Assembly (NCBI GenBank): GCA_003553795.1
Contig: PWFH01000031.1
Span: 1 to 64,000 of the forward strand
Source of the DNA: Egibacter sp.
GTDB lineage: Bacteria; Actinomycetota; Nitriliruptoria; Euzebyales; Egibacteraceae
DNA length: 64,000 bases
Reading direction: 5' to 3'
Positions 17,632-26,178 of this stretch are shown here, piece by piece. Every line of letters begins with the position of its first letter. Position 1 is the stretch's first letter. The position numbers were made by a program, and so were the translations under genes. Below the pieces are notes generated by a model. It worked only from the letters and a program-made list of their open reading frames with translations, did no database searches and was not told the DNA's origin.

Positions 17632-18798
17632 TCAGTACACCGGGATCGCGTCGTCGACCTGCTTGGCGTAGGCGTTGATGCCGCCCTGGAGGTTCTTGAG
17701 CCTCGAGAACCCGGCGCCGCGCAGGAGCTGGAGCGCCTCCATCGAGCGCACCCCCGACTTGCAGTGCAGGACGATGTCCTCGGCGCTGTCGAGCTCGTGC
17801 ATGCGGTTGGGCAGATCGCCGAGCGGGATGAGCTCGGCACCGTCGATGCGGCTGATCTCGTACTCGTGGGGCTCGCGCACGTCGATGACGCGGACCTCGC
17901 CCCGCACGTCCTCGAACTCCCGCGGGGTGATGCTCCAGGCGAGGTCCTCCTGGCCCTCGGACTCGTGATCGTGGGAGGGCACCCCGCAGAACGCCTCGTA
18001 GTCGATGAGCTCGGTCACCGTCGGGTGCTCGCCACAGACGGGGCACTCGGGGTCCTTGTTGACCTTGATCGTCTGCCAGCGCGACTCGAGGGCGTCGTAG
18101 ATCTGCATGCGCCCGATGAGCGGGTCGCCGACGCCGATGAGGAGCTTGATCGCCTCGGTGGCCTGTCCCGCCCCGATCGTCGCGGGGATCACGCCGAAGA
18201 CCCCGCCCTCGGCGCAGGAGGGCACCATGCCCGGCGGCGGCGGCTCGGGGAACATGCAGCGGTAGCAGGGCCCCTCCTTGGCGTAGAACACGCTGAGCTG
18301 GCCGTCGAAGCGGAAGATCGACCCGTAGACGTTGGGCTTGCCGAGCAGGACGCAGGCGTCGTTGGTGAGGTAGCGCGTCGGGAAGTTGTCGGTGCCGTCG
18401 ATGACGATGTCGTAGGGCTCGATGATCTCGAGGGCGTTGTCGCTGCGGATGAGCGTCTCGTGGACGACGACCTCGACGTGGGGGTTGAGGTCGAGGATGC
18501 GCTCGCGCGCCGACTCGGTCTTGAGGCGCCCGATGTCGGAGGTGCCGTGGATGACCTGCCGCTGGAGGTTCGTCTCGTCGACGACGTCGTAGTCGACGAG
18601 GCCGATCGTGCCGACGCCGGCGGCGGCGAGGTACATCGCGAGCGGGCTGCCGAGGCCCCCCGTGCCGATGAGCAGGACCTTCGAGGCCTTGAGGCGACCC
18701 TGCCCCTCCATGCCGACGTTCGGCATGATGAGGTGACGGGAGTAGCGGGCGATCTCCTCATTCGTCAGGGGCGCGGGCTCGGCGATGAGCGGTTCCAT
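17632..18798 (-). CDS. moeZ: MoeZ-type adenylyltransferase/sulfurtransferase
   Basis: This 388-residue two-domain protein activates C-termini of sulfur-carrier proteins (for molybdopterin, thiamine or cysteine pathways) and transfers sulfur. The N-terminal ThiF/MoeB fold has GTGGLGSP, the Arg-containing NLQRQVIHG segment, NDACVLLGKPNVYG and zinc ligands CYRC and CPVC. The C-terminal rhodanese domain has the active Cys in HCKSGVRS. The start ATG 18798 has GAGGAG upstream. The 215-bp gap downstream of the stop (17417-17631), towards the NlpC/P60 gene, holds nothing I could recognise. Confidence 0.93.
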   Translation of the reverse strand: MEPLIAEPAPLTNEEIARYSRHLIMPNVGMEGQGRLKASKVLLIGTGGLGSPLAMYLAAAGVGTIGLVDYDVVDETNLQRQVIHGTSDIGRLKTESARERILDLNPHVEVVVHETLIRSDNALEIIEPYDIVIDGTDNFPTRYLTNDACVLLGKPNVYGSIFRFDGQLSVFYAKEGPCYRCMFPEPPPPGMVPSCAEGGVFGVIPATIGAGQATEAIKLLIGVGDPLIGRMQIYDALESRWQTIKVNKDPECPVCGEHPTVTELIDYEAFCGVPSHDHESEGQEDLAWSITPREFEDVRGEVRVIDVREPHEYEISRIDGAELIPLGDLPNRMHELDSAEDIVLHCKSGVRSMEALQLLRGAGFSRLKNLQGGINAYAKQVDDAIPVY

Positions 18799-18907
18799 GC
18801 TCTCCTCGACCTGTCGTCGGTGGGGCGGGGCGGGGTCTCGAGGGCGCAGCGTAGCGAGGGTGGCCCCGCCGGCAGCGCCACTGGGGGGGAAACCGTGGCA
18901 ACCCGCC

Positions 18908-21325
18908 TCAAGCGCGGTCGAGCGCCTCTCCGACCCGCGTGCGGAGCTCGTCGACGCCGAAGGGCTTGGCGAGCACGCGCACCTGTGCCCGCGCCTCGAC
19001 GGGCAGGTCGGCCTCGTTGCCGGTCATGAGCACGACCGCGAGGCCGGGCAGGCATCGACGGGCGCGCGCGACGAGCTCGGGTCCGGGCAGCCCCGGCAGG
19101 CTCACGTCGGTGAGCAGGAGGTCGGGGCGGGTGGCCTCGAGGCGGCCCAGCGCCTCCTCGGCGTTCGCGAGGACCTCGACGTCGTGGCCGGCGCCGCGCA
19201 GGGCCCGGCCCACGAAGGTCCCGATCGCCTCGTCGTCCTCGACGACGAGCACCCGGGCCGCCGGGGTCGGCGCGCCGGTGCCCCCGGCGTCGTCGAGGTC
19301 GCCTGCGTTCTCCTGGGGCGGGGCGCTCGCCGAGCGCGGCAGGCGCAGGCGCACCGTGGTGCCGGCCCCGGGGGCGCTGTCGATCTCGACCCTGCCGCCC
19401 GCGGCGGCGACGACGTCGTCGACGATGCTCAGGCCCAGACCGGTGCCGGTCCCGTGGGACTTCGTCGTGAAGAACGGCTCGCGCACCCGGGAGCGCACGG
19501 CCTCGGCGATGCCGACGCCGTCGTCGGCGACGGTGAGGACGACCTCGCCGCCATCGACGCTCGCGGCGATGCGGACGGTGCCGCCGCCGGGCATCGCGTC
19601 GCGGGCGTTGACGGTGAGGTTGAGCAGCACCTGGCCCAGGGCGTTGCGCTCGACGGGCACGACGAGGGAGGCGTCGACCCCGGCACGGTCGAGCGTGACC
19701 GCGGGGGCGAGCACCGACTCGAGCAGCGGGGCGAACTCGTCGAGCAGGTCGCCGAGCGCGACACGCTGCCCGGCCGCGGCTCCCCCGCGGGCGAAGGACA
19801 GCGCCTTGCGGCTCAGCGCGACCCCGCGCTGCCCCGCGTCGCGGATGCGCGCGAGCCCCGTCCGCAGGTCGTCGTCGAGGTCGTCGCGGCGCTCGAGGAG
19901 CTCGGTGTGGCCGAGCATGACGGTGAGGACGTTGTTGACGTCGTGGGCCACGCCCCCGGCGAGGCGGCCCACGGCCTCGAGCTTCTGCGCCTCGCGCAGC
20001 TGCGCCTCCGCGTGCTCCCGGGCGAGGGCGCCGGCGAGCACGCTGCCGACGGCCTCGCAGAAGGCGACCTCCTCGGCGGTGAACACGCGGGGCTCGGCGG
20101 CGTGGACCTCGAGCAGCCCGAAGCGCTCCTCGCGGGCGACGAGGCCGACCGAGACCAGCGAGCGCACCCCGGCGTCGACGAGGGCGGTGCCGCGGTGACG
20201 GCAGCCCGGGCAGTCGGTGGCGACGAGGTCGTCGAGGACGACCGCCTCGCCGTCGACGAGGGCGCGGTTGGTGAGGCACGCGGCGTCGACGACGCGACCG
20301 AGGCGGGCCGCGTCCCCGGCGTGCCAGCCGCGGCTGGCGAGCACGGTGAGGGGGGCGTCGGGCGCCTCGAGGCGCAGCACCGCGGCGCGCTCGACGCCGA
20401 GCAGGGCACCGAGCATCGCGAGGGCCTCGCCGGCGACGACCCCGGTGTCGGCCTCGAGCACCGCGCGCTTGCTGAGCTCGGACAGCGCCTCCTGCCGGGC
20501 GGTGCGGGCCTCGACATCGCGCTCGGCCCGCACGCGATCGGTGACGTCGTTGATGATGCCGAGCTGGTAGGGGGCGCGGCTGCCGACCACATGCAGCAGG
20601 CTCGAGGCGACCTCGACGTGCGCGACCGAGCCGTCGGCCCTCACGTAGCGCTTGCGCATGCCGTAGACGCCGATCTCGCCGGTGACGAGCGCGCGGCGCT
20701 GCTCGCGGGTGTCCGGCCGGTCGTCGGGATGGCTGAGCGTGACGTAGTCGCGCCCGAGTAGCTCCTCCCGTCGGTAGCCCGTGATCTTCGCGAGGGCGTC
20801 GTTGGCGTCGACCATGCGGCCGTCGGCGTCGGCGATGGCGATGCCGACCGGGGCGTGGTCGATGATGCTGCGGGAGAGCTCCTCGCTCTCCCGCAGCTGC
20901 TGGAGCTCGCGCGAGCGCTCGGTGACGTCGGCGACGATGGAGTAGAGCAGCGTCCGGCCACCGAGCGAGAACGGCCCGGAGGTGACCTCGACGTCGCGGA
21001 CCTCCCCCGAGGCGCGACGGTGGCGGAAGTGGAAGTGGCCACGCTGCTCGCGACGGGCCCGGTCGACCTCGGCGTGGATCTGCTCGGGGCTCAGCGTGTT
21101 GATGTCACTGAGGCCCCGGCCCCGCAGCTCCTCGGCCGGCCAGCCGTAGAAGTCGATCGCCGCGGCGTTGGCCTCGACGACGCGCTCGGTCTCGGGGTCG
21201 ATGAGCAGCACGATGCTCGGGTGGCGCGCGAGCAGGGTCCCGACGAGCTCCCGCGCGACGACCTCCCACTCCACGGTCGATCCCTCCGCCGCCTCGCGGG
21301 CGGCTCGCCGATCATCGAACCTCAT
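18908..21325 (-). CDS. Hybrid sensor histidine kinase (PAS-PAS-GAF-HisKA-HATPase-REC)
   Basis: This 805-residue cytoplasmic kinase has no clear membrane segment. It has two PAS domains (about 25-140 and 143-262, with PNDALAKI-like turns), a GAF domain (about 275-440) and a phosphoacceptor H-box with His461 in GGVAHDVNN. The ATPase boxes are N (NLTVNARDAMPGGG), G1 (VADDGVGI), F (PFFTTK) and G2 (GTGLGLSIV). A C-terminal receiver has Asp740 in LLTDVSLPG and Lys in LAKPFG. The GAF carries CPGC, possibly redox or metal sensitive. ATG 21325 follows CTGGAG. A partner output regulator is not adjacent. Confidence 0.92.
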   Translation of the reverse strand: MRFDDRRAAREAAEGSTVEWEVVARELVGTLLARHPSIVLLIDPETERVVEANAAAIDFYGWPAEELRGRGLSDINTLSPEQIHAEVDRARREQRGHFHFRHRRASGEVRDVEVTSGPFSLGGRTLLYSIVADVTERSRELQQLRESEELSRSIIDHAPVGIAIADADGRMVDANDALAKITGYRREELLGRDYVTLSHPDDRPDTREQRRALVTGEIGVYGMRKRYVRADGSVAHVEVASSLLHVVGSRAPYQLGIINDVTDRVRAERDVEARTARQEALSELSKRAVLEADTGVVAGEALAMLGALLGVERAAVLRLEAPDAPLTVLASRGWHAGDAARLGRVVDAACLTNRALVDGEAVVLDDLVATDCPGCRHRGTALVDAGVRSLVSVGLVAREERFGLLEVHAAEPRVFTAEEVAFCEAVGSVLAGALAREHAEAQLREAQKLEAVGRLAGGVAHDVNNVLTVMLGHTELLERRDDLDDDLRTGLARIRDAGQRGVALSRKALSFARGGAAAGQRVALGDLLDEFAPLLESVLAPAVTLDRAGVDASLVVPVERNALGQVLLNLTVNARDAMPGGGTVRIAASVDGGEVVLTVADDGVGIAEAVRSRVREPFFTTKSHGTGTGLGLSIVDDVVAAAGGRVEIDSAPGAGTTVRLRLPRSASAPPQENAGDLDDAGGTGAPTPAARVLVVEDDEAIGTFVGRALRGAGHDVEVLANAEEALGRLEATRPDLLLTDVSLPGLPGPELVARARRCLPGLAVVLMTGNEADLPVEARAQVRVLAKPFGVDELRTRVGEALDRA

Positions 21326-21436
21326 CGTGCTCCAGCAGGACACTCGGCGCGCGAGGCTCGCGGGTCAAGACCCTCGACGACCAACAGCCTAGAGACCTTC
21401 GGCCTCGTGGTCCCCGATGCGGGGTTCGGCGACGGC

Positions 21437-21850
21437 TCAGACGTTGAAGCCCATCGCGCGCAGCTCCTCCTTGGCCTCCTCGGAGATCATCTCGGTCGAC
21501 CACGGCGGGCTGAAGACGAACTCGACATCGGCCTCCTCGATGCCGGGCAGCCGGGTGAGCACGAGGGTCACCTGCTGGTGGATGAGCTCGGTGAGCGGGC
21601 AGCCCATCGTCGTGAGGGTCATGCGCACGAAGGCCTTGCCGTCCTCGGCGGTGACCTCGTAGACGAGCCCGAGGTTGACGATGTCGATGCCGATCTCGGG
21701 GTCCATGACGGCCTTGAGGGCCTCGCGCATGGCCTCCTCGGTGGGATAGCCGCGCTCGTCGGTCTCGATGTCGGCGAAGGCCTGCGCGGTGCCACCGCCG
21801 CCGCGCGGGGCCTCGTCCTCCTCGATCGGCCAGCCCTGCATGTCGGTCAT
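21437..21850 (-). CDS. sufT: SufT-like MIP18/DUF59 iron-sulfur assembly protein
   Basis: This 137-residue protein has the MIP18 (DUF59) domain: DPEIGIDIVNLGLVYEV, MTLTTMGCPLTELI with the family's single conserved cysteine, and a C-terminal VFSPPWSTEMISEEAKEEL typical of PaaD/SufT proteins. SufT helps deliver or mature Fe-S clusters under demand. It is the last gene of the eight-gene SUF operon, 15 bp after sufU. The N-terminal 30 residues are a variable acidic extension. Confidence 0.92.
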   Translation of the reverse strand: MTDMQGWPIEEDEAPRGGGGTAQAFADIETDERGYPTEEAMREALKAVMDPEIGIDIVNLGLVYEVTAEDGKAFVRMTLTTMGCPLTELIHQQVTLVLTRLPGIEEADVEFVFSPPWSTEMISEEAKEELRAMGFNV

Positions 21851-21865
21851 CGCTGCCTCACGTCC

Positions 21866-22324
21866 TCAGTCGTCGCGGGAGCCGCGGCCATCGCCGCCGC
21901 GGTAGGACTCGATGGCGTCGAGCAGCGCCATCCACCCGAGCAGCGCGCACTTCACGCGCACGGGGAACTTCGCCACGCCCTCGAAGGCGATGCCGTCGGC
22001 GAGGTCGTCCTCGCGCTTGTGACCCTCGCCATGCATCATGAGGCGGAACGCCTCGGCGAGGTCCTCGGCGTCGCCGAGCTCGCGGCCGACGACGGCCTGG
22101 CCCATCGCCGAGGCCGACGCCATCGAGATCGAGCAGCCGTCGCCGTCGAAGGCGAGGTCCTCGATCGCCCCGTCGGCCACGCGCAGGCGGAGGTCCAGCT
22201 CGTCACCGCAGAGCGGGTTGGAGTGGTGGACGCTGACCTGTGCACCCTCGAGCTCGCTCGCGCGGTGCCGCGGGCTCTTGTAGTGGTCGAGGATGATCTC
22301 GTGGTAGAGGTCGTCCATGCTCAT
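21866..22324 (-). CDS. sufU: SufU zinc-dependent sulfurtransferase
   Basis: This 152-residue IscU-like protein accepts persulfide from SufS and passes it to SufBCD. The zinc ligands are visible: Cys39 and Asp41 in NPLCGDELD, Cys64 in GDGCSISMAS, and a late Cys in VKCALLGW. The insertion between the second and last cysteines is typical of SufU rather than IscU. ATG 22324 precedes a second ATG two codons later (22318); either could be used. It begins 7 bp after the sufS stop. Confidence 0.93.
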   Translation of the reverse strand: MSMDDLYHEIILDHYKSPRHRASELEGAQVSVHHSNPLCGDELDLRLRVADGAIEDLAFDGDGCSISMASASAMGQAVVGRELGDAEDLAEAFRLMMHGEGHKREDDLADGIAFEGVAKFPVRVKCALLGWMALLDAIESYRGGDGRGSRDD

Positions 22325-22331
22325 CGTCGGC

Positions 22332-23561
22332 CTAACGGTCGAAGAAGCGCTTCGTCGTCTCGACGGCGTCGACGAGCGCGGGGATCTCCTCGAGGGTGTT
22401 GTAGAGGTAGAACGAGGCCCTCGTCGTCGCCACCGAGCCGAGCTTGCGCACGAGCGGCTTGGCGCAGTGGTGCCCGGCGCGCACCGCGACGCCCTCACGG
22501 TCCATGATCGTGCCGATGTCGTGGGGATGCAGCCCCTCGATCGCGAAGCTCACCGCGGCACCACGTCGCGCGGGGTCGGTGGGCCCGTGGACCGAGACGC
22601 CGTCGATCCCCTCGAGGGCGGGCAGGACGGCCTCGAGCAGGGCGACCTCGTGGGCGCGGACCTCGGCCATGCCGAGGCGCTCGAGGTAGTCGACGGCGGC
22701 GCCGAGGCCGACGACCTCGGCCACCGGCGGCGTGCCCGCCTCGAACTTGTAGGGCACCTCGTTGAACGTCGCCCCTTCGAGGGTGACGTTGGCGATCATC
22801 TCGCCGCCGCCGAGGAACGGGGGCATGGCCTCGAGGATCTCGGGGTCACCGGCGAGCACGCCGACGCCGGTGGGCCCGAGCATCTTGTGGCCGCTGAAGC
22901 AGAGCATGTCCGCGCCAAGGGCGACGAGGTCGGTCGGCAGGTGGGGCACCGACTGGGCGCCGTCGACGACGACGAGCGCGTCGCGGTTGGCCGCCTTGAC
23001 CGCCGCGGCGAGGTCGGCGACGGGGTTGATCGTGCCGACGACGTTCGACATCGCGGTGACCGCGAACAGCGCGACACGGCCCGTGGCGACCTCGGCCTCG
23101 AAGGCCTCGAGGTCGAGCTCCCCACCGGGGGTGACTGGGACGTAGCGCAGGTCGAACCCCGCCTCGGCCTGGGCGAGCTGCCACGGCACGAGGTTGGCGT
23201 GGTGCTCCATCTCGGTGGCCAGCAGCACGTCGCCGGGGCCGAGGCGGTGACGGGCGTAGCTGTAGGCGAGGATGTTGAACGCCTCGGTGGCGTTCTTCGT
23301 GAAGACGATCCCCCGAGGGTCCGCGCCGACGAAGCGGGCGATCCGCGCCCGGGCGCCCTCGTAGAGCTCGGTGGCCTCCTCGGCCAGCGCGTGGACGCCG
23401 CGGTGGACGTTGGCGTTGGCGTCCTCGTAGTAGCGCTGCATCGCCTCGAGGACCGCCCGCGGCTTCTGCGAGGTCGCCGCGGAGTCGAGGTAGACGAGCG
23501 GTCGGCCGTGGACGTGACGCTCGAGCGTGGGGAAGTCCTTGCGGATCATCGTCGCGTCCAT
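22332..23561 (-). CDS. sufS: SufS cysteine desulfurase
   Basis: This 409-residue PLP enzyme takes sulfur from cysteine to form a persulfide for Fe-S assembly. Lys226 in CFSGHKMLGPTG holds PLP and Cys366 in RAGHHCAKP carries the persulfide, positions close to those of E. coli SufS. NVHRGVH and EMEHHANLVPW are typical group II desulfurase motifs. ATG 23561 follows CGAGG; GTG 23567 is possible. It sits between sufC and sufU in the operon. Confidence 0.95.
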   Translation of the reverse strand: MDATMIRKDFPTLERHVHGRPLVYLDSAATSQKPRAVLEAMQRYYEDANANVHRGVHALAEEATELYEGARARIARFVGADPRGIVFTKNATEAFNILAYSYARHRLGPGDVLLATEMEHHANLVPWQLAQAEAGFDLRYVPVTPGGELDLEAFEAEVATGRVALFAVTAMSNVVGTINPVADLAAAVKAANRDALVVVDGAQSVPHLPTDLVALGADMLCFSGHKMLGPTGVGVLAGDPEILEAMPPFLGGGEMIANVTLEGATFNEVPYKFEAGTPPVAEVVGLGAAVDYLERLGMAEVRAHEVALLEAVLPALEGIDGVSVHGPTDPARRGAAVSFAIEGLHPHDIGTIMDREGVAVRAGHHCAKPLVRKLGSVATTRASFYLYNTLEEIPALVDAVETTKRFFDR

Positions 23562-23611
23562 GGCCACCTCGCTGTGCGTCGCCCCCTCCGGGCTCGCGCC
23601 CGACTCCCAGG

Positions 23612-24355
23612 CTACGCGCTCACCTTGAAGTGCTCGTAGCCGCTCTTCTCGAGCTCGTCGGCGAGCTCGCGGCCGCCCGACTGCACGATCTTGCCGGCCG
23701 ACATCACGTGGACCTTGTCGGGGGTGATGTAGTTGAGGATGCGCGTGTAGTGGGTGATGATGAGGCTGCCGAGGTCGGGGCCCGAGAGCCGGTTGACGCC
23801 CTCGGCGACGATGCGCACCGCGTCGATGTCGAGACCGGAGTCGGTCTCGTCGAGCACGGCGATGCGCGGGCGCAGCAGCGCCATCTGCAGGATCTCGAAG
23901 CGCTTCTTCTCCCCGCCGCTGAAGCCCTCGTTGACGTTGCGGGAGAGGAACTTCTCGTCCATGCCGAGGGCGGCGAACTGCTCGCGCAGCTCGGTCATGA
24001 ACTGCCGCACGGGGATGTCCTCGCCGCGCACCGCGCCGATGGAGGTGCGCAGGAAGTTCGTGAGGCTCACGCCCGGGACCTCGGTGGGGTACTGCATCGC
24101 GAGGAAGAGCCCGAGCGCGGCGCGCTCGTCGGGGGTCATCCCGGTGACGTCCTCGCCGCCGAGGAGGATCTGCCCGCCGGTGATGTCGTAGGCGGGGTGG
24201 CCCATGATCGAGTACGCGAGGGTGGACTTGCCCGAGCCGTTGGGGCCCATGAGGGCGTGGGTCTCGCCCCGAGAGACCTCGAGGTCGACGCCGTGGAGGA
24301 TCTCGGTGCCCTCGACCTCGACGGTCAGGCCCTGGATCTGGAGGTCAGCTGCCAT
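23612..24355 (-). CDS. sufC: SufC Fe-S assembly ATPase
   Basis: This 247-residue ABC-type ATPase partners with SufB and SufD in the cluster scaffold. It has Walker A (GPNGSGKST), Q-loop near MQYPTEVPG, the signature FSGGEKKRFEILQM, and Walker B with LDETDSGLDID, where the ETDSGLD form is diagnostic of SufC. The H-motif is IITHYTRIL. It does not act in transport. The gene lies between the Rieske ferredoxin and sufS. Confidence 0.96.
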   Translation of the reverse strand: MAADLQIQGLTVEVEGTEILHGVDLEVSRGETHALMGPNGSGKSTLAYSIMGHPAYDITGGQILLGGEDVTGMTPDERAALGLFLAMQYPTEVPGVSLTNFLRTSIGAVRGEDIPVRQFMTELREQFAALGMDEKFLSRNVNEGFSGGEKKRFEILQMALLRPRIAVLDETDSGLDIDAVRIVAEGVNRLSGPDLGSLIITHYTRILNYITPDKVHVMSAGKIVQSGGRELADELEKSGYEHFKVSA

Positions 24356-24399
24356 GGTTGCGACGTCCCTTCGTTGCGTTCGGCGCGCGTCGGCCGTCG

Positions 24400-24741
24400 C
24401 TAGTGGCGCGGCTCGGACGCGTCGTTGAGCTTGGTGTCGAGGTCGACGTAGACGATGCCGTCCTCGACCTTGCAGGCGTAGACGGGGATGGGGCGGACCG
24501 CCGGCAGGCCCTGGGGCTTGCCGTCGTCGAGGTCGAAGGTCGAGCCGTGCAGCCCGCACTCGATCTCGTTGTCGTCGATCCAGCCCTCGTGGAGGGGGTA
24601 GCGCTGGTGGCTACAGGTGTTGTGCACCGCCTTGACGGTGCCGTCGTCGAGCTTGACGACGCAGACGGGCTCGGTGAGCTCGACGAGCCGGGCCTCGCCC
24701 GGGGCGAGCTCGTCGTAGGCGGCGACGCGCTGGTAGGCCAT
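24400..24741 (-). CDS. Rieske 2Fe-2S ferredoxin of the SUF operon
   Basis: This 113-residue soluble protein binds a Rieske cluster through CSHQ and CGLHG, the two-Cys, two-His pattern, separated by about 17 residues. It resembles NirD/BphF-type small Rieske ferredoxins and contains FDLDDGKP after the second ligand pair. Such a gene is a usual part of actinobacterial SUF operons, but its precise role (electron supply or cluster sink) is unsettled. It starts 4 bp after the sufD stop. Confidence 0.92.
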   Translation of the reverse strand: MAYQRVAAYDELAPGEARLVELTEPVCVVKLDDGTVKAVHNTCSHQRYPLHEGWIDDNEIECGLHGSTFDLDDGKPQGLPAVRPIPVYACKVEDGIVYVDLDTKLNDASEPRH

Positions 24742-24745
24742 GGCG

Positions 24746-26080
24746 CTAGCTCGTCACGCGACGGTGGTCACGGCGCTGGTCCATGAGCGCGGTCGGCGCA
24801 CCCTTGAGCTCGGCCTCGATCTCCTCGAGCAGGGTGTCGGTGACCCCCTCGAGGTCGATGCGGTCGAGCACCTCCTTGAAGAAGCCGAAGACGAGCAGGC
24901 GCGCCGCCTCGGGCCGCGGGATGCCGCGGGACTCGAGGTAGAAGAGCTGGAGCTCGTCGATCTGGCCCACCGAGGAGTGGTGGCCGCAGGCGATGACGTC
25001 GGAGGTGAGGATCTCGAGGAACGGGATCGAGTCGGCCTTGGCCCCCTCGGTGAGGATGAGGTTGCGGTTGGTCTCATCCGAGGTCGTGGCCTTCGCGTCG
25101 GCCTCGATGCGGATGTTGCCGTACCACACCGCGCGGGACTCGCCCTGCAGCGCGCCCTTGAAGACCTGGTCGCTCGAGGTGTGGCTCGCCTGGTGATGGC
25201 TCGTCGCACGGTGCTCGAAGCGCTGCTCCTCGGAGCTGTAGTACACGCCGTAGAGTTCGCCGTTGGCGCCCTCGCCGGCGAGCGCGACGTCGGGGCGGAC
25301 GTAGACGGTGTCGCCGCCGAACGTCGCCTCGAGCGAGCGGACGTCGGCGTTGCGGCCGACCTGGGCGCGGTGCCAGCCGACGTGGGCGACCCCGTCGCCC
25401 CAGTCCTGGGTCGAGGCGACGCGGGCGGCGGCGCCATCCTCGGCGACGAGCTCGACGACCTCGACGACGGTGGCCTCGGCCGAGCCGGAGCGGTCGACGT
25501 AGAGGTCGGCGCGGGCGTTGGCCCCGAGGTGAACGAGCAGCCGCGGCAGGTGCGCGCCGGGCGCGCTGACCTGGATCGTCACCGTCACCGGTGCGGCGAG
25601 CTCGACGCCCGCGGGCACGTGGACGAATCCGCCGGCGGTGAAGGCCGCGAGGCTCGCCGCGGTGAAGGCGTCCTCGGCGCCGACCACCTCGCCGAGCGCG
25701 CTCTCGACGAGCTCGGCGTGGGTGGCCGCGGCGGTCGCGAGGTCGCTGACGACGACGCCCTTCGCGGCGGCCTCCTCGGTCACGCTCGCCTCGACGACCG
25801 CACCGTCGACGATGCGCAGCGACGCCGCGGGCGCCTCGAGGGCGTCGACGATGCCGCCGGGCCGCGCCGCGAGGTCGCCGCCGCGGGTGACGAGCTCGCG
25901 GTCGAGGGCGATGCGCCGCGGGTCGGTGTGGCGCCACTCCTCGACCTTCGGCGTGGGCCAGGGCAGGCCGTCGAGCGCCTCGAGCGCGGACTGCCGCCGG
26001 TCGCGGAGCCAGTCGGGCTCGCCGGCCGCCTCGCTGAGCGAGGCGACGGCGGCGGCGGTGAGAGCAGACAGGGTGGCCAC
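24746..26080 (-). CDS. sufD: SufD scaffold protein
   Basis: This 444-residue beta-helix protein is the SufD partner of SufB. The C-terminal half contains TSSDQVFKGALQGESRAVWYG and GHHSSVGQIDELQLFYLESRGIP, both diagnostic of the SufB/SufD family; the His in CGHHSSVG corresponds to the conserved SufD histidine near the nascent cluster. The N-terminal half is poorly conserved, as is usual. The GTG at 26080 has AAGGAG upstream. It is separated from sufB by a 98-bp gap holding a strong hairpin. Confidence 0.94.
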   Translation of the reverse strand: MATLSALTAAAVASLSEAAGEPDWLRDRRQSALEALDGLPWPTPKVEEWRHTDPRRIALDRELVTRGGDLAARPGGIVDALEAPAASLRIVDGAVVEASVTEEAAAKGVVVSDLATAAATHAELVESALGEVVGAEDAFTAASLAAFTAGGFVHVPAGVELAAPVTVTIQVSAPGAHLPRLLVHLGANARADLYVDRSGSAEATVVEVVELVAEDGAAARVASTQDWGDGVAHVGWHRAQVGRNADVRSLEATFGGDTVYVRPDVALAGEGANGELYGVYYSSEEQRFEHRATSHHQASHTSSDQVFKGALQGESRAVWYGNIRIEADAKATTSDETNRNLILTEGAKADSIPFLEILTSDVIACGHHSSVGQIDELQLFYLESRGIPRPEAARLLVFGFFKEVLDRIDLEGVTDTLLEEIEAELKGAPTALMDQRRDHRRVTS

Positions 26081-26123
26081 GGTGGTGCGCTCCTTGCAGG
26101 GTCGGTCGTGCCGAGGGGACGTA

Positions 26124-26167
26124 CGAGAGGGTCCGTCCCCCGCGCGGGCGGGTGACGGACCCTCTCG
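26124..26167 (-). terminator. Intra-operon hairpin between sufB and sufD
   Basis: A perfect 14-bp inverted repeat (26124-26137 with 26154-26167, loop of 16 nt) lies in the gap between sufB and sufD. No U-run follows. It may attenuate transcription or protect the sufRB message, giving SufB and SufR a different level from the downstream genes. Confidence 0.7.
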
Positions 26168-26178
26168 GCGCGGGAGGT

